DNA of 64,000 nucleotides from Leifsonia poae. Its GTDB lineage: Bacteria > Actinomycetota > Actinomycetes > Actinomycetales > Microbacteriaceae. The notes beneath the pieces are model-generated. The model was given only the letters and a program-made list of their open reading frames with translations, was not told where the DNA came from and searched no databases. Location: NCBI RefSeq assembly GCF_027921845.1, contig NZ_BSEN01000001.1, forward strand, positions 492,014-556,013, given 5' to 3'. Shown here in pieces: positions 51,734 through 60,442 of this stretch (position 1 is the first letter of the stretch; each line of letters opens with the position of its first letter). A program made the position numbers and the translations under genes.

Positions 51734-52948
51734 TCAGCCCAGGCGTGCCTGCAGGTTGTCGCTCAGCGTCGCGAGGAACTCCTCGGTCGTCTGGTACGGC
51801 TGGTCCGGGCCGACCAGGAGCGCGAGGTCCTTGGTCATCTTGCCCGACTCGACCGTCTTGATGACGACGTCTTCGAGGGTGTGCGTGAAGTCGATCAGGT
51901 CCTGGTTGCCATCGAGCTTGCCGCGGTGCGCGAGGCCGCGCGTCCAGGCGTAGATCGAGGCGATCGGGTTGGTCGAGGTCGGCTTGCCCTGCTGGTGCTG
52001 ACGGTAGTGGCGCGTGACGGTGCCGTGCGCGGCTTCCGCCTCGACGACCTTGCCGTCGGGCGTGGTCAGCACGCTGGTCATCAGGCCGAGCGAGCCGAAG
52101 CCCTGCGCGACGGTGTCGGACTGCACATCGCCGTCGTAGTTCTTGCACGCCCAGACGTAGCCGCCCTCCCACTTGAGGCTCGAGGCGACCATGTCGTCGA
52201 TGAGGCGGTGCTCGTAGGTGAGGCCGGCGGCGTCGAACTTGTCCTTGTACTCGGTGTCGAACACCTCCTGGAACAGGTCCTTGAAGCGGCCGTCGTAGGC
52301 CTTGAGGATCGTGTTCTTGGTCGAGAGGTACACCGGGTACTGACGGTCGAGACCGTAGTTGAACGAGGCGCGCGCGAAGTCGCGGATCGACGCGTCCTGG
52401 TTGTACATGCCCATCGCGACGCCGGCGCCGGGGGCCTGGTAGACCTCGAACGTGCGGGCTTCGCTGCCGTCGGCCGGCTGGAAGCTCATGGTCAGCGTTC
52501 CCGGGCCGTCGAAGGTGAAGTCGGTGGCGCGGTACTGATCGCCGAAGGCGTGACGGCCGATGACGATCGGCTTGTTCCAGCCGGGCACCAGGCGCGGGAT
52601 GTTCGAGATGATGATCGGCTCGCGGAAGACGACGCCGCCGAGGATGTTGCGGATGGTGCCATTGGGGCTGCGCCACATCTTCTTGAGGCCGAACTCCTCG
52701 ACACGCGCCTCGTCGGGCGTGATGGTGGCGCACTTGACGCCGACACCGTGCTTCAGGATGGCGTTGGCAGCATCGACGGTGATCTGGTCGTCGGTCTCGT
52801 CGCGCTTCTGGATGCCGAGGTCGTAGTACTCGAGGTTCACGTCGAGGTACGGGTGGATGAGCGAATCTTTGATGGACTGCCAGATGATGCGGGTCATCTC
52901 GTCGCCGTCGAGTTCGACGACCGTGCCGTCAACCTTGATCTTTTCCAA
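51734..52948 (-). CDS. icd: NADP-dependent isocitrate dehydrogenase (eukaryote-like type)
   Basis: 404 residues. Oxidative decarboxylation of isocitrate to 2-oxoglutarate in the TCA cycle. The start region [38 protein letters not shown], the isocitrate site [20 protein letters not shown] and [20 protein letters not shown] mark the homodimeric subfamily II enzyme. The start codon is a TTG at 52948 with GAGGAG five bases upstream; no ATG or GTG lies before the conserved N-terminus. A near-palindrome sits at 53011-53024 upstream. Confidence 0.96.
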   Translation of the reverse strand: MEKIKVDGTVVELDGDEMTRIIWQSIKDSLIHPYLDVNLEYYDLGIQKRDETDDQITVDAANAILKHGVGVKCATITPDEARVEEFGLKKMWRSPNGTIRNILGGVVFREPIIISNIPRLVPGWNKPIVIGRHAFGDQYRATDFTFDGPGTLTMSFQPADGSEARTFEVYQAPGAGVAMGMYNQDASIRDFARASFNYGLDRQYPVYLSTKNTILKAYDGRFKDLFQEVFDTEYKDKFDAAGLTYEHRLIDDMVASSLKWEGGYVWACKNYDGDVQSDTVAQGFGSLGLMTSVLTTPDGKVVEAEAAHGTVTRHYRQHQQGKPTSTNPIASIYAWTRGLAHRGKLDGNQDLIDFTHTLEDVVIKTVESGKMTKDLALLVGPDQPYQTTEEFLATLSDNLQARLG

Positions 52949-53010
52949 TGGATCTCCTCAAGTCTGTGCCATCTTTTGGCCGACAACAGCTTACCCGAGC
53001 CGACCAACTA

Positions 53011-53024
53011 TCTTGACGTCGAGA
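53011..53024. promoter_or_regulatory. Operator-like palindrome upstream of icd
   Basis: TCTTGACGTCGAGA is a 14-bp inverted repeat with one mismatched pair, located 63 bp before the icd start and about 107 bp before the divergent GNAT gene. It looks like a site for a dimeric regulator of the MarR or GntR size class; no cognate regulator is adjacent. Confidence 0.45.
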
Positions 53025-53130
53025 CAAATCTTCCCGGCATCCTCACGGCGCCTATGGATCCGCTGTCAGCGGACGATGTCCTCCTCCGGCCGACTATGCT
53101 TGCGCGTCGACCGCACGTTACCCTGTCGCT

Positions 53131-53583
53131 ATGGCTGAGTTGAGACTTGAAGAGTTGAGCGCGTCGAACATCGTGGCGGCGAACGCTCTCAGCTTGAAAC
53201 CGGGTCAGGAGCAGTTCGTGTCGCCGGTGTCGTACTCGGCCGCCGCCGTGGTCAGCAACCCGGCGACCTCCTGGCAGCGCGTCGTTCTCGACGGCGACAT
53301 GGTCGTCGGATTCATCATGGGCAACTTCGACCCGGATGCCGAGCACGAGGAGTTCCGCTCCATCCTGTGGCGCATCAACGTCGACGCCGACGACCAGGGC
53401 CGCGGAGTCGGAACCTTCGCGGTGCGGGCGCTGGCGGACGAGGCGCGCCGTCGCGGTCTCAGCCGGCTCTTCGTCATCTGGGAGTCCGGCGAGCTCGGCC
53501 CCGAGCAGTTCTTCATCCGCAGCGGGTTCAACCCGGCGGGCGAGACGCAGTACGGCGAGACGATCGGTGCCCTCGAGCTCTGA
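53131..53583 (+). CDS. GNAT family N-acetyltransferase
   Basis: 150 residues. The acetyl-CoA site is NVDADDQGRGVGTFAVRALA (a Q/R-G-x-G-x-G/A variant), followed by FVIWESGELGPEQFFIRSGF, the usual beta5 and alpha4 region. Resembles spermine/spermidine-type or ribosomal-protein acetyltransferases; the acceptor is unknown. A TATGCT hexamer at 53094-53099 is a plausible -10, and no ribosome site is visible. Its last 17 bp overlap the next gene. Confidence 0.85.
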   Translation: MAELRLEELSASNIVAANALSLKPGQEQFVSPVSYSAAAVVSNPATSWQRVVLDGDMVVGFIMGNFDPDAEHEEFRSILWRINVDADDQGRGVGTFAVRALADEARRRGLSRLFVIWESGELGPEQFFIRSGFNPAGETQYGETIGALEL

Positions 53584-53923
53584 GCCGGCTCCCGACGAGC
53601 CACCGTTCGTCGAACGCGTGCTCGCCGTGGTCGACAGCATCCCGCCCGGTCGCGTCATGACCTACGGCGACGTCGCGGCCGTCCTCGGCTCCCGCGCCGC
53701 CAGGATGGTCGGCCAGATCATGGCGTACTACGGGTCGGATGTGCCGTGGTGGCGCGTGGTGCGGGCGAGCGGGCATCCGGCGGCGAACCACGAGCACATC
53801 GCGTTGCAGCACTACCGCGCGGAGTCCACGCCGCTGCTCGGCGTCGGGTCGAGCGCCTACCGCGTCGACCTGCGGACGGCACGCTTCGATCCCGCCGACG
53901 AAGATCATCCGAACGACCGATGA
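53567..53923 (+). CDS. Alkyltransferase-like protein (MGMT fold, no active cysteine)
   Basis: 118 residues from the GTG at 53567. The MGMT DNA-binding core is present (VDSIPPGRVMTYGDVAAVLG, then MVGQIMAYYGSDVPWWRVVR), but the acceptor motif PCHR is replaced by PWWR, with Trp61 in place of the cysteine. This is the hallmark of ATL proteins, which bind O6-alkylguanine without repairing it and hand it to nucleotide excision repair. It overlaps the GNAT gene by 17 bp. Short N-terminal acidic leader. Confidence 0.88.
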   Translation: MPSSSEPAPDEPPFVERVLAVVDSIPPGRVMTYGDVAAVLGSRAARMVGQIMAYYGSDVPWWRVVRASGHPAANHEHIALQHYRAESTPLLGVGSSAYRVDLRTARFDPADEDHPNDR

Positions 53924-53981
53924 ACCGCACAGCTTGATGCGCTTGACTGAACGTCTACCGTTCTGTTGCTCTGGAGTGTCT

Positions 53982-54401
53982 GTGCACCGTTTTCGTCTCG
54001 TCGCCGCTGTCATCTCTGCGTCCGTCGTCACCATCGGCCTCTCCGGATGCTCCGTCGTGAGCGCGTTCGCCCCGCACGTGGACGCCGCCATCTTCGACAC
54101 CGCGAAGGAGCTCACGCCCGGCGCGACCAAGGCCTTCGGCTCGCCGACCTTCATCCCGGCCGACGCCACGATCATCCGCGTCGACTACGACACGCAGAAC
54201 ACAGCCGCGATCCTCACCTACACCTCGAAGACGCACTTCGTGAAGGGCACCTGCGAGAAGCCGGCCGACATCCCGAAGCCGGCGGTGCAGGACAGCTGGT
54301 GGCCCACGGCGGGCGTTCCCGCGAAGGCCGTGAGCTGTCCAGGGGGATGGTCCGCCTTCACCATCGGCAACCAGGTGTACGCGGCGCGACCGGCGGCCTG
54401 A
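53982..54401 (+). CDS. Putative lipoprotein of unknown function
   Basis: 139 residues from the GTG at 53982, five bases after GGAG; an ATG at 53937 in the same frame lacks a ribosome site. Lipobox LSGC with cysteine 23. The mature domain (about 115 residues) has two further cysteines (KGTCEKPAD and VSCPGGWS) that could form a disulphide outside the membrane. No family recognised. Ends 27 bp before the convergent histidine kinase gene. Confidence 0.72.
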   Translation: MHRFRLVAAVISASVVTIGLSGCSVVSAFAPHVDAAIFDTAKELTPGATKAFGSPTFIPADATIIRVDYDTQNTAAILTYTSKTHFVKGTCEKPADIPKPAVQDSWWPTAGVPAKAVSCPGGWSAFTIGNQVYAARPAA

Positions 54402-54428
54402 GGCACAGCCGGCAGCGGGTATCCTCAG

Positions 54429-56207
54429 CTATCCGGCCGCGACCGGCACCGGGATCGTCAGCTCGATGATCGTGCCGAGCCCGACCACCGACTGCACCTC
54501 GGCGTGACCGTCGACCGCCTCGACGCGGTCGCGGACACCTTCGAGCCCGCCGCCCGCCTCGATGCGGGCACCGCCGCGGCCGTCGTCCTTCACGATCACC
54601 GACACCGTTCCGCCGGTGCGTGTCACCGTGACGGCGCAGTTGCGCGCGGCCGCATGCTTCGCCGCGTTCGTGAGGCACTCGGCGACCGAGAAGTAGATCG
54701 TCTCCTCGATGACCTCGCTGAGCCGGTCGTCGCCGGTGTCGACGCTCACCTCGACCGAGAGGTGGCTGCGCAGCGCCAGCTCCTCGATGGCCGAGCGCAG
54801 GTCTCCGTCGGTGAGCACAGTCGGGTGGATGCCGCGGGCGAGCTCCCGCAGTTCGCGGAGCGCGTCGGCGAGCTGGTCGGACGCGCGCTCGAGGTCGGCG
54901 ACCACCTCGTCGTTGCCGGCGGTCTGCGCCTTGGTCGCCGCGATCCGCAACCCGATCGCCAGCGACACCAGCTGCTGCTGCGAGCCGTCGTGCAGGTCGC
55001 GCTCGAGCCGGCGACGGGCCAGATAGCCCTCCTCGACGATGCGCAGGCGCGATTCCCTGACCTCCTGCAGCGTGCGCTCCAGGCGCTGCCGGAGCCGGTC
55101 GTTGTCCACCGAGAGGAGCAGCGCCGACGACACGGCGTCGAGCAGCCGGGCATCCTGGCTGAGGGCGACGTCGTGCTCGATGAGCGCGATCGGTCCCTGA
55201 TCGGAGTCGATGGCGAGGGTCGAGCGGCCCGGCCGATCCCGCGACGCCCCGTCGGGCATCCGCTCGCCGTCGGAGGTCTCGTACCCCCTCAGCTGCTCGT
55301 CCCACCAGTACACGCGCAGGGAGTTGTCGTGCAGCGTGCGCGCCAGGCTCGTCTCCCAGAGCGCGCGGTCCACCTTGTCACGGGCCACGATGACGAGGTC
55401 GGCGACGCGTGAGCGCAGGCCGCGCGCGTAGAGCACTCCCCCGACGAACGCCGGCGGGATGAAGGCGATCGCGATGGGCGGGATGAACTGCAGCCAGCCG
55501 CTCTCCCAGCCGAAGGCGAAGCTCAGCGAGTCCTGCACCGTGCCGTAGCACCAGAGCAGGATGGCGAGCGGCATCACGAAAGCGACGCGGCGCGCGGGAA
55601 GGGTGCTGAGGAACCAGCGCATCGTCAGCCGCACCGCGACCGTGAGCATGAGCGCCAGCCCGACGGCGCGCCAGGCGACGCCGAGCCAGAAGTCGGCGTC
55701 GTCGCTCGGCAGCACCGCGTACACGTTGGTGGCGCAGTCGCACTGCACCGGCGAGGGCGACGAGAAGCACAGGATGCCGGCGAACCGCACGATGAAGGCG
55801 ACGAAGACCGCGATCACCAGTCCTCGGTCGAAGCGTGCGACCAGTCGGCCGGTCGGGTACACCAGCACCAGGATGCCGACCAGCGGCGCCCACAGGTCGG
55901 TCACGCCCTCGACCAGCGGCCAGAGCCAGCCGTCCGGGCGGGTCACGGGGTACCACGCGCCCGCCGCCCAGAAGAACGAGGCGCCGACCATGAGCCAGCC
56001 GGGCACGGGACTGCGCACGATCCGCCAGGCGATGATCGCGCAGACCGCGTAGTCGAGCCCGACGACGATGAAGACGATGCCCCAGCCGATGCCCTGCGGC
56101 CGCGGCCCGTACTCGCCGGTGACGGCGCTGACGACCTGGGCGGCGACGTTCGAGGCGATCGCGATGATGACGGCGAGCGCGCGGACCGTGATGCGCGCGG
56201 CGTTCAT
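54429..56207 (-). CDS. Sensor histidine kinase, NarL-type (HisKA_3)
   Basis: 592 residues. About eight membrane segments occupy residues 1-270, followed by a GAF-like or linker region. The dimerisation motif ERDLHDGSQQQL has the phospho-acceptor His406. The HATPase domain ends GGGLEGVRDRVEAVDGHAEV and VGLGTIIELTIP; the N-box reads ECLTNAAKHA. The signal is unknown; a membrane-intrinsic stimulus is likely because no large external domain exists. It lies 1 bp after the response regulator gene in one operon. Confidence 0.92.
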   Translation of the reverse strand: MNAARITVRALAVIIAIASNVAAQVVSAVTGEYGPRPQGIGWGIVFIVVGLDYAVCAIIAWRIVRSPVPGWLMVGASFFWAAGAWYPVTRPDGWLWPLVEGVTDLWAPLVGILVLVYPTGRLVARFDRGLVIAVFVAFIVRFAGILCFSSPSPVQCDCATNVYAVLPSDDADFWLGVAWRAVGLALMLTVAVRLTMRWFLSTLPARRVAFVMPLAILLWCYGTVQDSLSFAFGWESGWLQFIPPIAIAFIPPAFVGGVLYARGLRSRVADLVIVARDKVDRALWETSLARTLHDNSLRVYWWDEQLRGYETSDGERMPDGASRDRPGRSTLAIDSDQGPIALIEHDVALSQDARLLDAVSSALLLSVDNDRLRQRLERTLQEVRESRLRIVEEGYLARRRLERDLHDGSQQQLVSLAIGLRIAATKAQTAGNDEVVADLERASDQLADALRELRELARGIHPTVLTDGDLRSAIEELALRSHLSVEVSVDTGDDRLSEVIEETIYFSVAECLTNAAKHAAARNCAVTVTRTGGTVSVIVKDDGRGGARIEAGGGLEGVRDRVEAVDGHAEVQSVVGLGTIIELTIPVPVAAG

Positions 56208-56208
56208 C

Positions 56209-56892
56209 TCAGCTGTCCCGGCCGAGGAACCGCAGAACCGCCAGCACGCGCCGATGACCCTCGGAGGTGTCTTCGACGTCGAGCTTCGACATGATGTGCC
56301 CGATGTGCGACTCGACCGTGCGCAGGCTCAAGTGCAGGTCCGCCGCGATGCCCGCGTTCGATTTGCCCTCCGCCATCAGCCGCATCACGTCGCGCTCGCG
56401 CGCCGAGAGGGCGTCGAGCGAGGCCGCGGCCGTGCGCCCGCTGACGAGCAGCGCGACCACCTCCGGGTCCACCACGGAGCCGCCGGCCGCGACGCTGCGC
56501 ACCGCGTTCACCAGCGTCCCGGCATCCGCGACCCGGTCTTTGAGCAGGTAGCCCGTTCCGCTGCCGGCGCTCATGGCCCGGATGGCATATGCCGCGGTCG
56601 TGTACATCGACAGCAGCAGCACCCCCACCGATGAACCGGATGCGCGCAGCTCCTCGAGTGCGCGCAGCCCTTCGTCCGTGTGGGTCGGCGGCATCTTGAT
56701 GTCGAGCACGACCGCGTCGATGGCGGGATCCCCCGCTACCACCTGGAGCAGCTCCTCAGCCGTGTCGACGGAGGAGACGACCTCGACTCCACCGGCGCGC
56801 AGGATTTGGCCGATCCCCTCGCGCAACAGCACCGCGTCGTCGGCCACGGCGACTCTCAGTGCGCGAGATCCGTGCCCTGAGCCCGCTCCCAC
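56209..56892 (-). CDS. Response regulator, NarL/FixJ family
   Basis: 227 residues from a GTG. The receiver has Asp18-Asp19 (VADDAVLL) and the phosphorylated Asp64 (VVLDIKMPP), Thr/Ser in LLLSMY and Lys in LLKDRVAD. The C-terminal LuxR-type HTH reads LSARERDVMRLMAEGKSNAG and LHLSLRTVESHIGHIMSKLD. Partner of the kinase at 54429. Targets unknown. Confidence 0.93.
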   Translation of the reverse strand: MGAGSGHGSRALRVAVADDAVLLREGIGQILRAGGVEVVSSVDTAEELLQVVAGDPAIDAVVLDIKMPPTHTDEGLRALEELRASGSSVGVLLLSMYTTAAYAIRAMSAGSGTGYLLKDRVADAGTLVNAVRSVAAGGSVVDPEVVALLVSGRTAAASLDALSARERDVMRLMAEGKSNAGIAADLHLSLRTVESHIGHIMSKLDVEDTSEGHRRVLAVLRFLGRDS

Positions 56893-56896
56893 GCGC

Positions 56897-57256
56897 TCAC
56901 CTTAGCAGGCTGCGTATCGCCTCGCCGCTCAGTTCCGCCTTGGCGATGAAGCCCTCCGCCCCGCTCTCCAGGATGCGGCGGCCGTAGTCCGCGGATGCCC
57001 GGCTGGAGGTGAGCACGACCGCGGCGCCGGTGGCGTGCACGTCGTTCACCAGGTCGAAGCCGTTGGCGTCGGGAAGGCCGACGTCGAGGAGCACGACGTC
57101 GGGTGCGAGGCGCCGGCTCAGCTCGATCCCCCCGCGGCCCGTGTCGGCGTCGCCGACGACGGTGAACCGTTCGAGCTTGAGGAGTTCGGTCGCCTGGGCG
57201 CGGAATCGTGCGTGGTCGTCGACGATCACAACACGGAGGCACATGCCGATAATCAT
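56897..57256 (-). CDS. Stand-alone response regulator receiver domain
   Basis: 119 residues; the ATG at 57244 is an alternative start, and neither has a ribosome site. A complete receiver: Asp13-Asp14, phospho-acceptor Asp58 (LLDVGLPDANG), Ser/Thr in VLTSSRAS and Lys106 (FIAKAEL). No output domain follows. It sits 4 bp before the response regulator gene, so the kinase at 54429 has two possible partners. It could be a phosphate sink or a protein-interaction switch. Confidence 0.85.
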   Translation of the reverse strand: MIIGMCLRVVIVDDHARFRAQATELLKLERFTVVGDADTGRGGIELSRRLAPDVVLLDVGLPDANGFDLVNDVHATGAAVVLTSSRASADYGRRILESGAEGFIAKAELSGEAIRSLLR

Positions 57257-57430
57257 GGCCCGGAACAGGTCCCCGCGTCATCCGTGCTACCACGCACCGA
57301 AGTATGGTGGCCCCCCGGATGCGGGGTTTCCGGCACGGGACCACCATGAGATCACACCGATCAGAACCCGAGGATGCCGGCCGGCCCGACGGCGGCATCC
57401 CCTGATCTGGGACAGCGAGGAGAAAGGCCC

Positions 57431-58507
57431 ATGTTCACCGCAACCCGATCCGCACCGACGAGCGCCGTACCCGAGACGGCGTCTCGCACCGCGGAGGTGG
57501 ACATGGTCCTCGCCTCGCTCGCACCGGTCGATCCCGACCTGGCCGACCTCGTGTCACGGCACGGCCTGCCGCTCGTGATCCTCGACATCGCGAGGGCGGT
57601 GCGTCAGTACCGCGCATTGCGGGAGGCCTTCCCCACGGTCGACGTGCACTACGACGTCAGCGCGCTCGCGCATCCGGCCCTGATCGAGGCGATCGCGGCC
57701 GACGGCGGCTACTTCGAGGTGGCGCACGACAGCGCACTCGCCGCGCTCACCGCGGCGCGCGCCGACCAGACCCGCGTGCTCCACGCCACGCCGGCGACCC
57801 ATCCGCACGAGGTGCTCGCCGCCTACAACGCGGGCGTCCGCCGTTTCGTCGTCGACGGCCCGACCGACATCGAGAAGTTCGTCGGCTACCCCGACGATCT
57901 GCGCCTGCTCGTACGGCTCCGCCCGGAGGGGACGCCGCGCGGCGCCCACGCCCTCCCGCGTGGCGTTCGTGCCGAAGACGCCCTCCGCCTGGTGCGCTAC
58001 TCGGCCAGCCTGGGCGTGCGGATCGCCGGATTCTCGCTCAGCGTGCCCGATGATGCCCTCACCGGTGACTACGTCGCCCAGATCGCCCGCTGCGCGGCGC
58101 TGATGGCCGACATCGAGACGACCACCGGCATCCGGTTCGACCTGCTCGATCTGGGCGACGCCTTCCCCGGGCGCGCGGCGCGCCGGCCGGGCGAACGGGG
58201 TGAACTGGCCCGCGCCATCCGGGCGCTCATCGCCCCGGCGACCTCGCACGTCGCGGTCACCGCCTCGGCCAGTCGCGCCGTCACCACGGAGTGCATCACC
58301 GTGATCGGCGGAACGGTCGAGCGCGACGTCGACCCGCTCGTCGCGAGCGACTGCATCGACGACGGCGCGGAGGTCGTCGTCATCGGCGCCGACGACGCGG
58401 ACGGCTCGCCGGCGCGCTTCCCCTTCTTCCGCAGCTCCAGCGTGAGCAGGCATCGCGTCCTGCGCAGCGGAGCCCGCGGTGCACGACCCCGGTCATCGGC
58501 TGGCTGA
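57431..58507 (+). CDS. Ornithine/DAP decarboxylase-fold protein lacking PLP residues
   Basis: 358 residues from the ATG at 57431 (GAGGAGAAAG upstream). The N-terminal barrel of fold-III decarboxylases is recognisable: GLPLVILDIARAVRQYRALR, VLHATPATHP, FVVDGPTDIEKF, and LDLGDAFPG in the place of LDIGGGFPG. The site that reads YAVKAN in active enzymes reads YDVSAL, so Ser77 replaces the PLP lysine. HVGSG is replaced by SVPDD, and the glycine-rich phosphate loop is altered. It is therefore most likely a non-catalytic relative. The C-terminal beta domain is short and ends in a basic tail. Function unknown. Confidence 0.75.
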   Translation: MFTATRSAPTSAVPETASRTAEVDMVLASLAPVDPDLADLVSRHGLPLVILDIARAVRQYRALREAFPTVDVHYDVSALAHPALIEAIAADGGYFEVAHDSALAALTAARADQTRVLHATPATHPHEVLAAYNAGVRRFVVDGPTDIEKFVGYPDDLRLLVRLRPEGTPRGAHALPRGVRAEDALRLVRYSASLGVRIAGFSLSVPDDALTGDYVAQIARCAALMADIETTTGIRFDLLDLGDAFPGRAARRPGERGELARAIRALIAPATSHVAVTASASRAVTTECITVIGGTVERDVDPLVASDCIDDGAEVVVIGADDADGSPARFPFFRSSSVSRHRVLRSGARGARPRSSAG

Positions 58508-58542
58508 TCAACCCAACCCCTCAGCCCATCGAGAGCCGTGGC

Positions 58543-58581
58543 GGCGGGGAACACGAGGAGGCTTCCCTCGTGTCCCCCGCC
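58543..58581. terminator. Hairpin between convergent genes
   Basis: Arms 58543-58558 and 58566-58581 (GGCGGGGAACACGAGG against its complement) pair over 16 bp with one mismatch and a 7-nt loop. It lies between the stop of the decarboxylase-fold gene (58507) and that of the ABC exporter (58628), so it can end both transcripts. Confidence 0.75.
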
Positions 58582-58627
58582 GATTTCGCGTGTCCGGCCC
58601 TCGCCTTCGGCCTCGCCGTCGCCCTCG

Positions 58628-60442
58628 CTAGACCAGTGAGTCGCGCCAGGCCGCGTGAAGCTGCGAGAAGCGGCCGGTGCCGGCGATCAGGTCGCTCGGC
58701 GTGCCGTCCTCCACGATGGCTCCGTGCTCCATCACCAGCACCCGGTCGGCGATCGCGACCGTCGAGAGACGGTGCGCGATGATCACCGCGGTGCGGTCGG
58801 AGAGCAGCGTCTGCAGCGCCTCCTGAACCAGGCGCTCGCTCGGGATGTCGAGCGAACTGGTCGCCTCGTCCAGGATGAGCACCGCCGGGTCGGCGAGGAA
58901 GGCGCGTGCGAACGAGATCAGCTGACGCTGACCCGCCGAGACGCGTCCACCGCGCTTGTTCACGTCGGTGTCGTAGCCGTTCGGCAGACTCCGGATGAAC
59001 TCGTCGGCGCCCACCGCGCCGGCGGCGGCCACGATCTCGTCACGCGTCGCATCCGGCTTGCCCAGTGCGATGTTGTCGGCGACCGACCCGCTGAACAGGT
59101 AGGCCTCCTGCGTGACCATGACGATCGCGCGGCGCAGGTCCTTCGGGTGCAGATCGCGCAGATCCACGCCGTCGAGCAGCACCGCCCCGTCGCTCGGGTC
59201 GTAGAACCGGGAGATCAGCTTGGCGAGCGTGGACTTGCCCGCACCCGTCGAGCCGACGAGAGCGACCGTCTGCCCCGACGGGATGTCGAGACTGAAGTTC
59301 GGCAGGATCACGCGGTCCTTCTTGTACGCGAACGTGACGTCGTCGAAGTGCACGTGCCCCGTCGAGTCCCACAGGTCCACCGGCTTCACGGGATCGGGAA
59401 CCGTCGGCTCCTCCTCCAGAACGCCCGAGATCTTCTCGAGCGCCGCCGCGGCCGACTGGTAGGAGTTGTAGAACATCGCCATCTCCTCCATCGGGTCGAA
59501 GAACCGGCGCGTGTAGAGCAGCACGGCCAGCAGCACACCGATCTGGATCTGCCCGTCGGCCACCCGGAACCCGCCGATCAGCAGCACGACGCCGACGGTG
59601 AGGTTGCCGATCATCACCAGCCCGGGATCGAAGATCCCGAACAGCTGGATGACCTTCGCGTTCACGTCGCGGTAGTCCTCGACCAGACCGCCGAACTCCT
59701 TCTCGTTGCGCTTCTCCTTGCGGAACGCCTTGACGGCGCGGATGCCCGTCATCGTCTCGACGAACTGCACGATGAGCTTCGCCGACGCCACCCGCGAGAT
59801 GCGGAACAGCACCTGCGAGCGCTTCTGGAACCAGCGCGTCAGGAAGTACAGCGGAACCAGCGAGCAGAACAGAACGACGCCGCTCACCCAGTCGAGCGAG
59901 AACAGCATGATCGCGATGAACAGCATGTACAGGAAGCCCTGCACGAGCTGGTTGATGCCCGAGTCCAGCAGCTCGCGGATCGAGTCCAGGTCGCTCGTCT
60001 GGCGCGAGATGATGCGGCCAGACGTGTACGACTCGTGGAACTCGAGGCTGAGCTTCTGGGTGTGCAGGAACACCCGCTTGCGCAGATCGATCAGGATGGC
60101 CTGGCTGATCCGCGCACTGAGCACCGTGTACCACGCGATGAGCACGGCACCGATGATGCCGGTGAACAGGTAGGCGGCACCGGCGAGCGCCAGCGGCATC
60201 CAGTCCTGCTTCATCAGCGCCGGCAGGCCGTTGTCGATCCCGAACGCGATGATCGCCGGACCGGCGACCTGGCCGGCCGTGCTGATCACGACGACCACCA
60301 TCGTCAGGATGAGTCGCGTGCGCAGCGGCTGCAGCAGCGAACCGAGCAGACGCAGCGAACGCTGCCGGATCTGACGGCTCTCTTGTTTCGTGAAGTCGTT
60401 GCGTTCTTCGCCCTCGACTCCGATCACGGTTGCGGTACTCAC
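58628..60442 (-). CDS. ABC exporter half-transporter with canonical catalytic glutamate
   Basis: 604 residues: six-helix ABC transmembrane domain followed by an ATPase domain. Walker [10 protein letters not shown], Walker [13 protein letters not shown] with the catalytic Glu, but a deviant signature (VSAGQ). Its partner at 60439 is deviant in the opposite positions, so the pair forms one active and one degenerate ATP site, as in BmrCD, LmrCD and TM287/288. Starts with GTG overlapping its partner (GTGA). Probably exports drugs, lipids or peptides. Confidence 0.93.
   Translation of the reverse strand: MSTATVIGVEGEERNDFTKQESRQIRQRSLRLLGSLLQPLRTRLILTMVVVVISTAGQVAGPAIIAFGIDNGLPALMKQDWMPLALAGAAYLFTGIIGAVLIAWYTVLSARISQAILIDLRKRVFLHTQKLSLEFHESYTSGRIISRQTSDLDSIRELLDSGINQLVQGFLYMLFIAIMLFSLDWVSGVVLFCSLVPLYFLTRWFQKRSQVLFRISRVASAKLIVQFVETMTGIRAVKAFRKEKRNEKEFGGLVEDYRDVNAKVIQLFGIFDPGLVMIGNLTVGVVLLIGGFRVADGQIQIGVLLAVLLYTRRFFDPMEEMAMFYNSYQSAAAALEKISGVLEEEPTVPDPVKPVDLWDSTGHVHFDDVTFAYKKDRVILPNFSLDIPSGQTVALVGSTGAGKSTLAKLISRFYDPSDGAVLLDGVDLRDLHPKDLRRAIVMVTQEAYLFSGSVADNIALGKPDATRDEIVAAAGAVGADEFIRSLPNGYDTDVNKRGGRVSAGQRQLISFARAFLADPAVLILDEATSSLDIPSERLVQEALQTLLSDRTAVIIAHRLSTVAIADRVLVMEHGAIVEDGTPSDLIAGTGRFSQLHAAWRDSLV

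Noticed and set aside
57344-57403. Short upstream ORF (MRSHRSEPEDAG...) before the decarboxylase-fold gene
   Set aside because: No ribosome site and no terminator structure typical of attenuation; GC-rich hairpins around it make chance likely.
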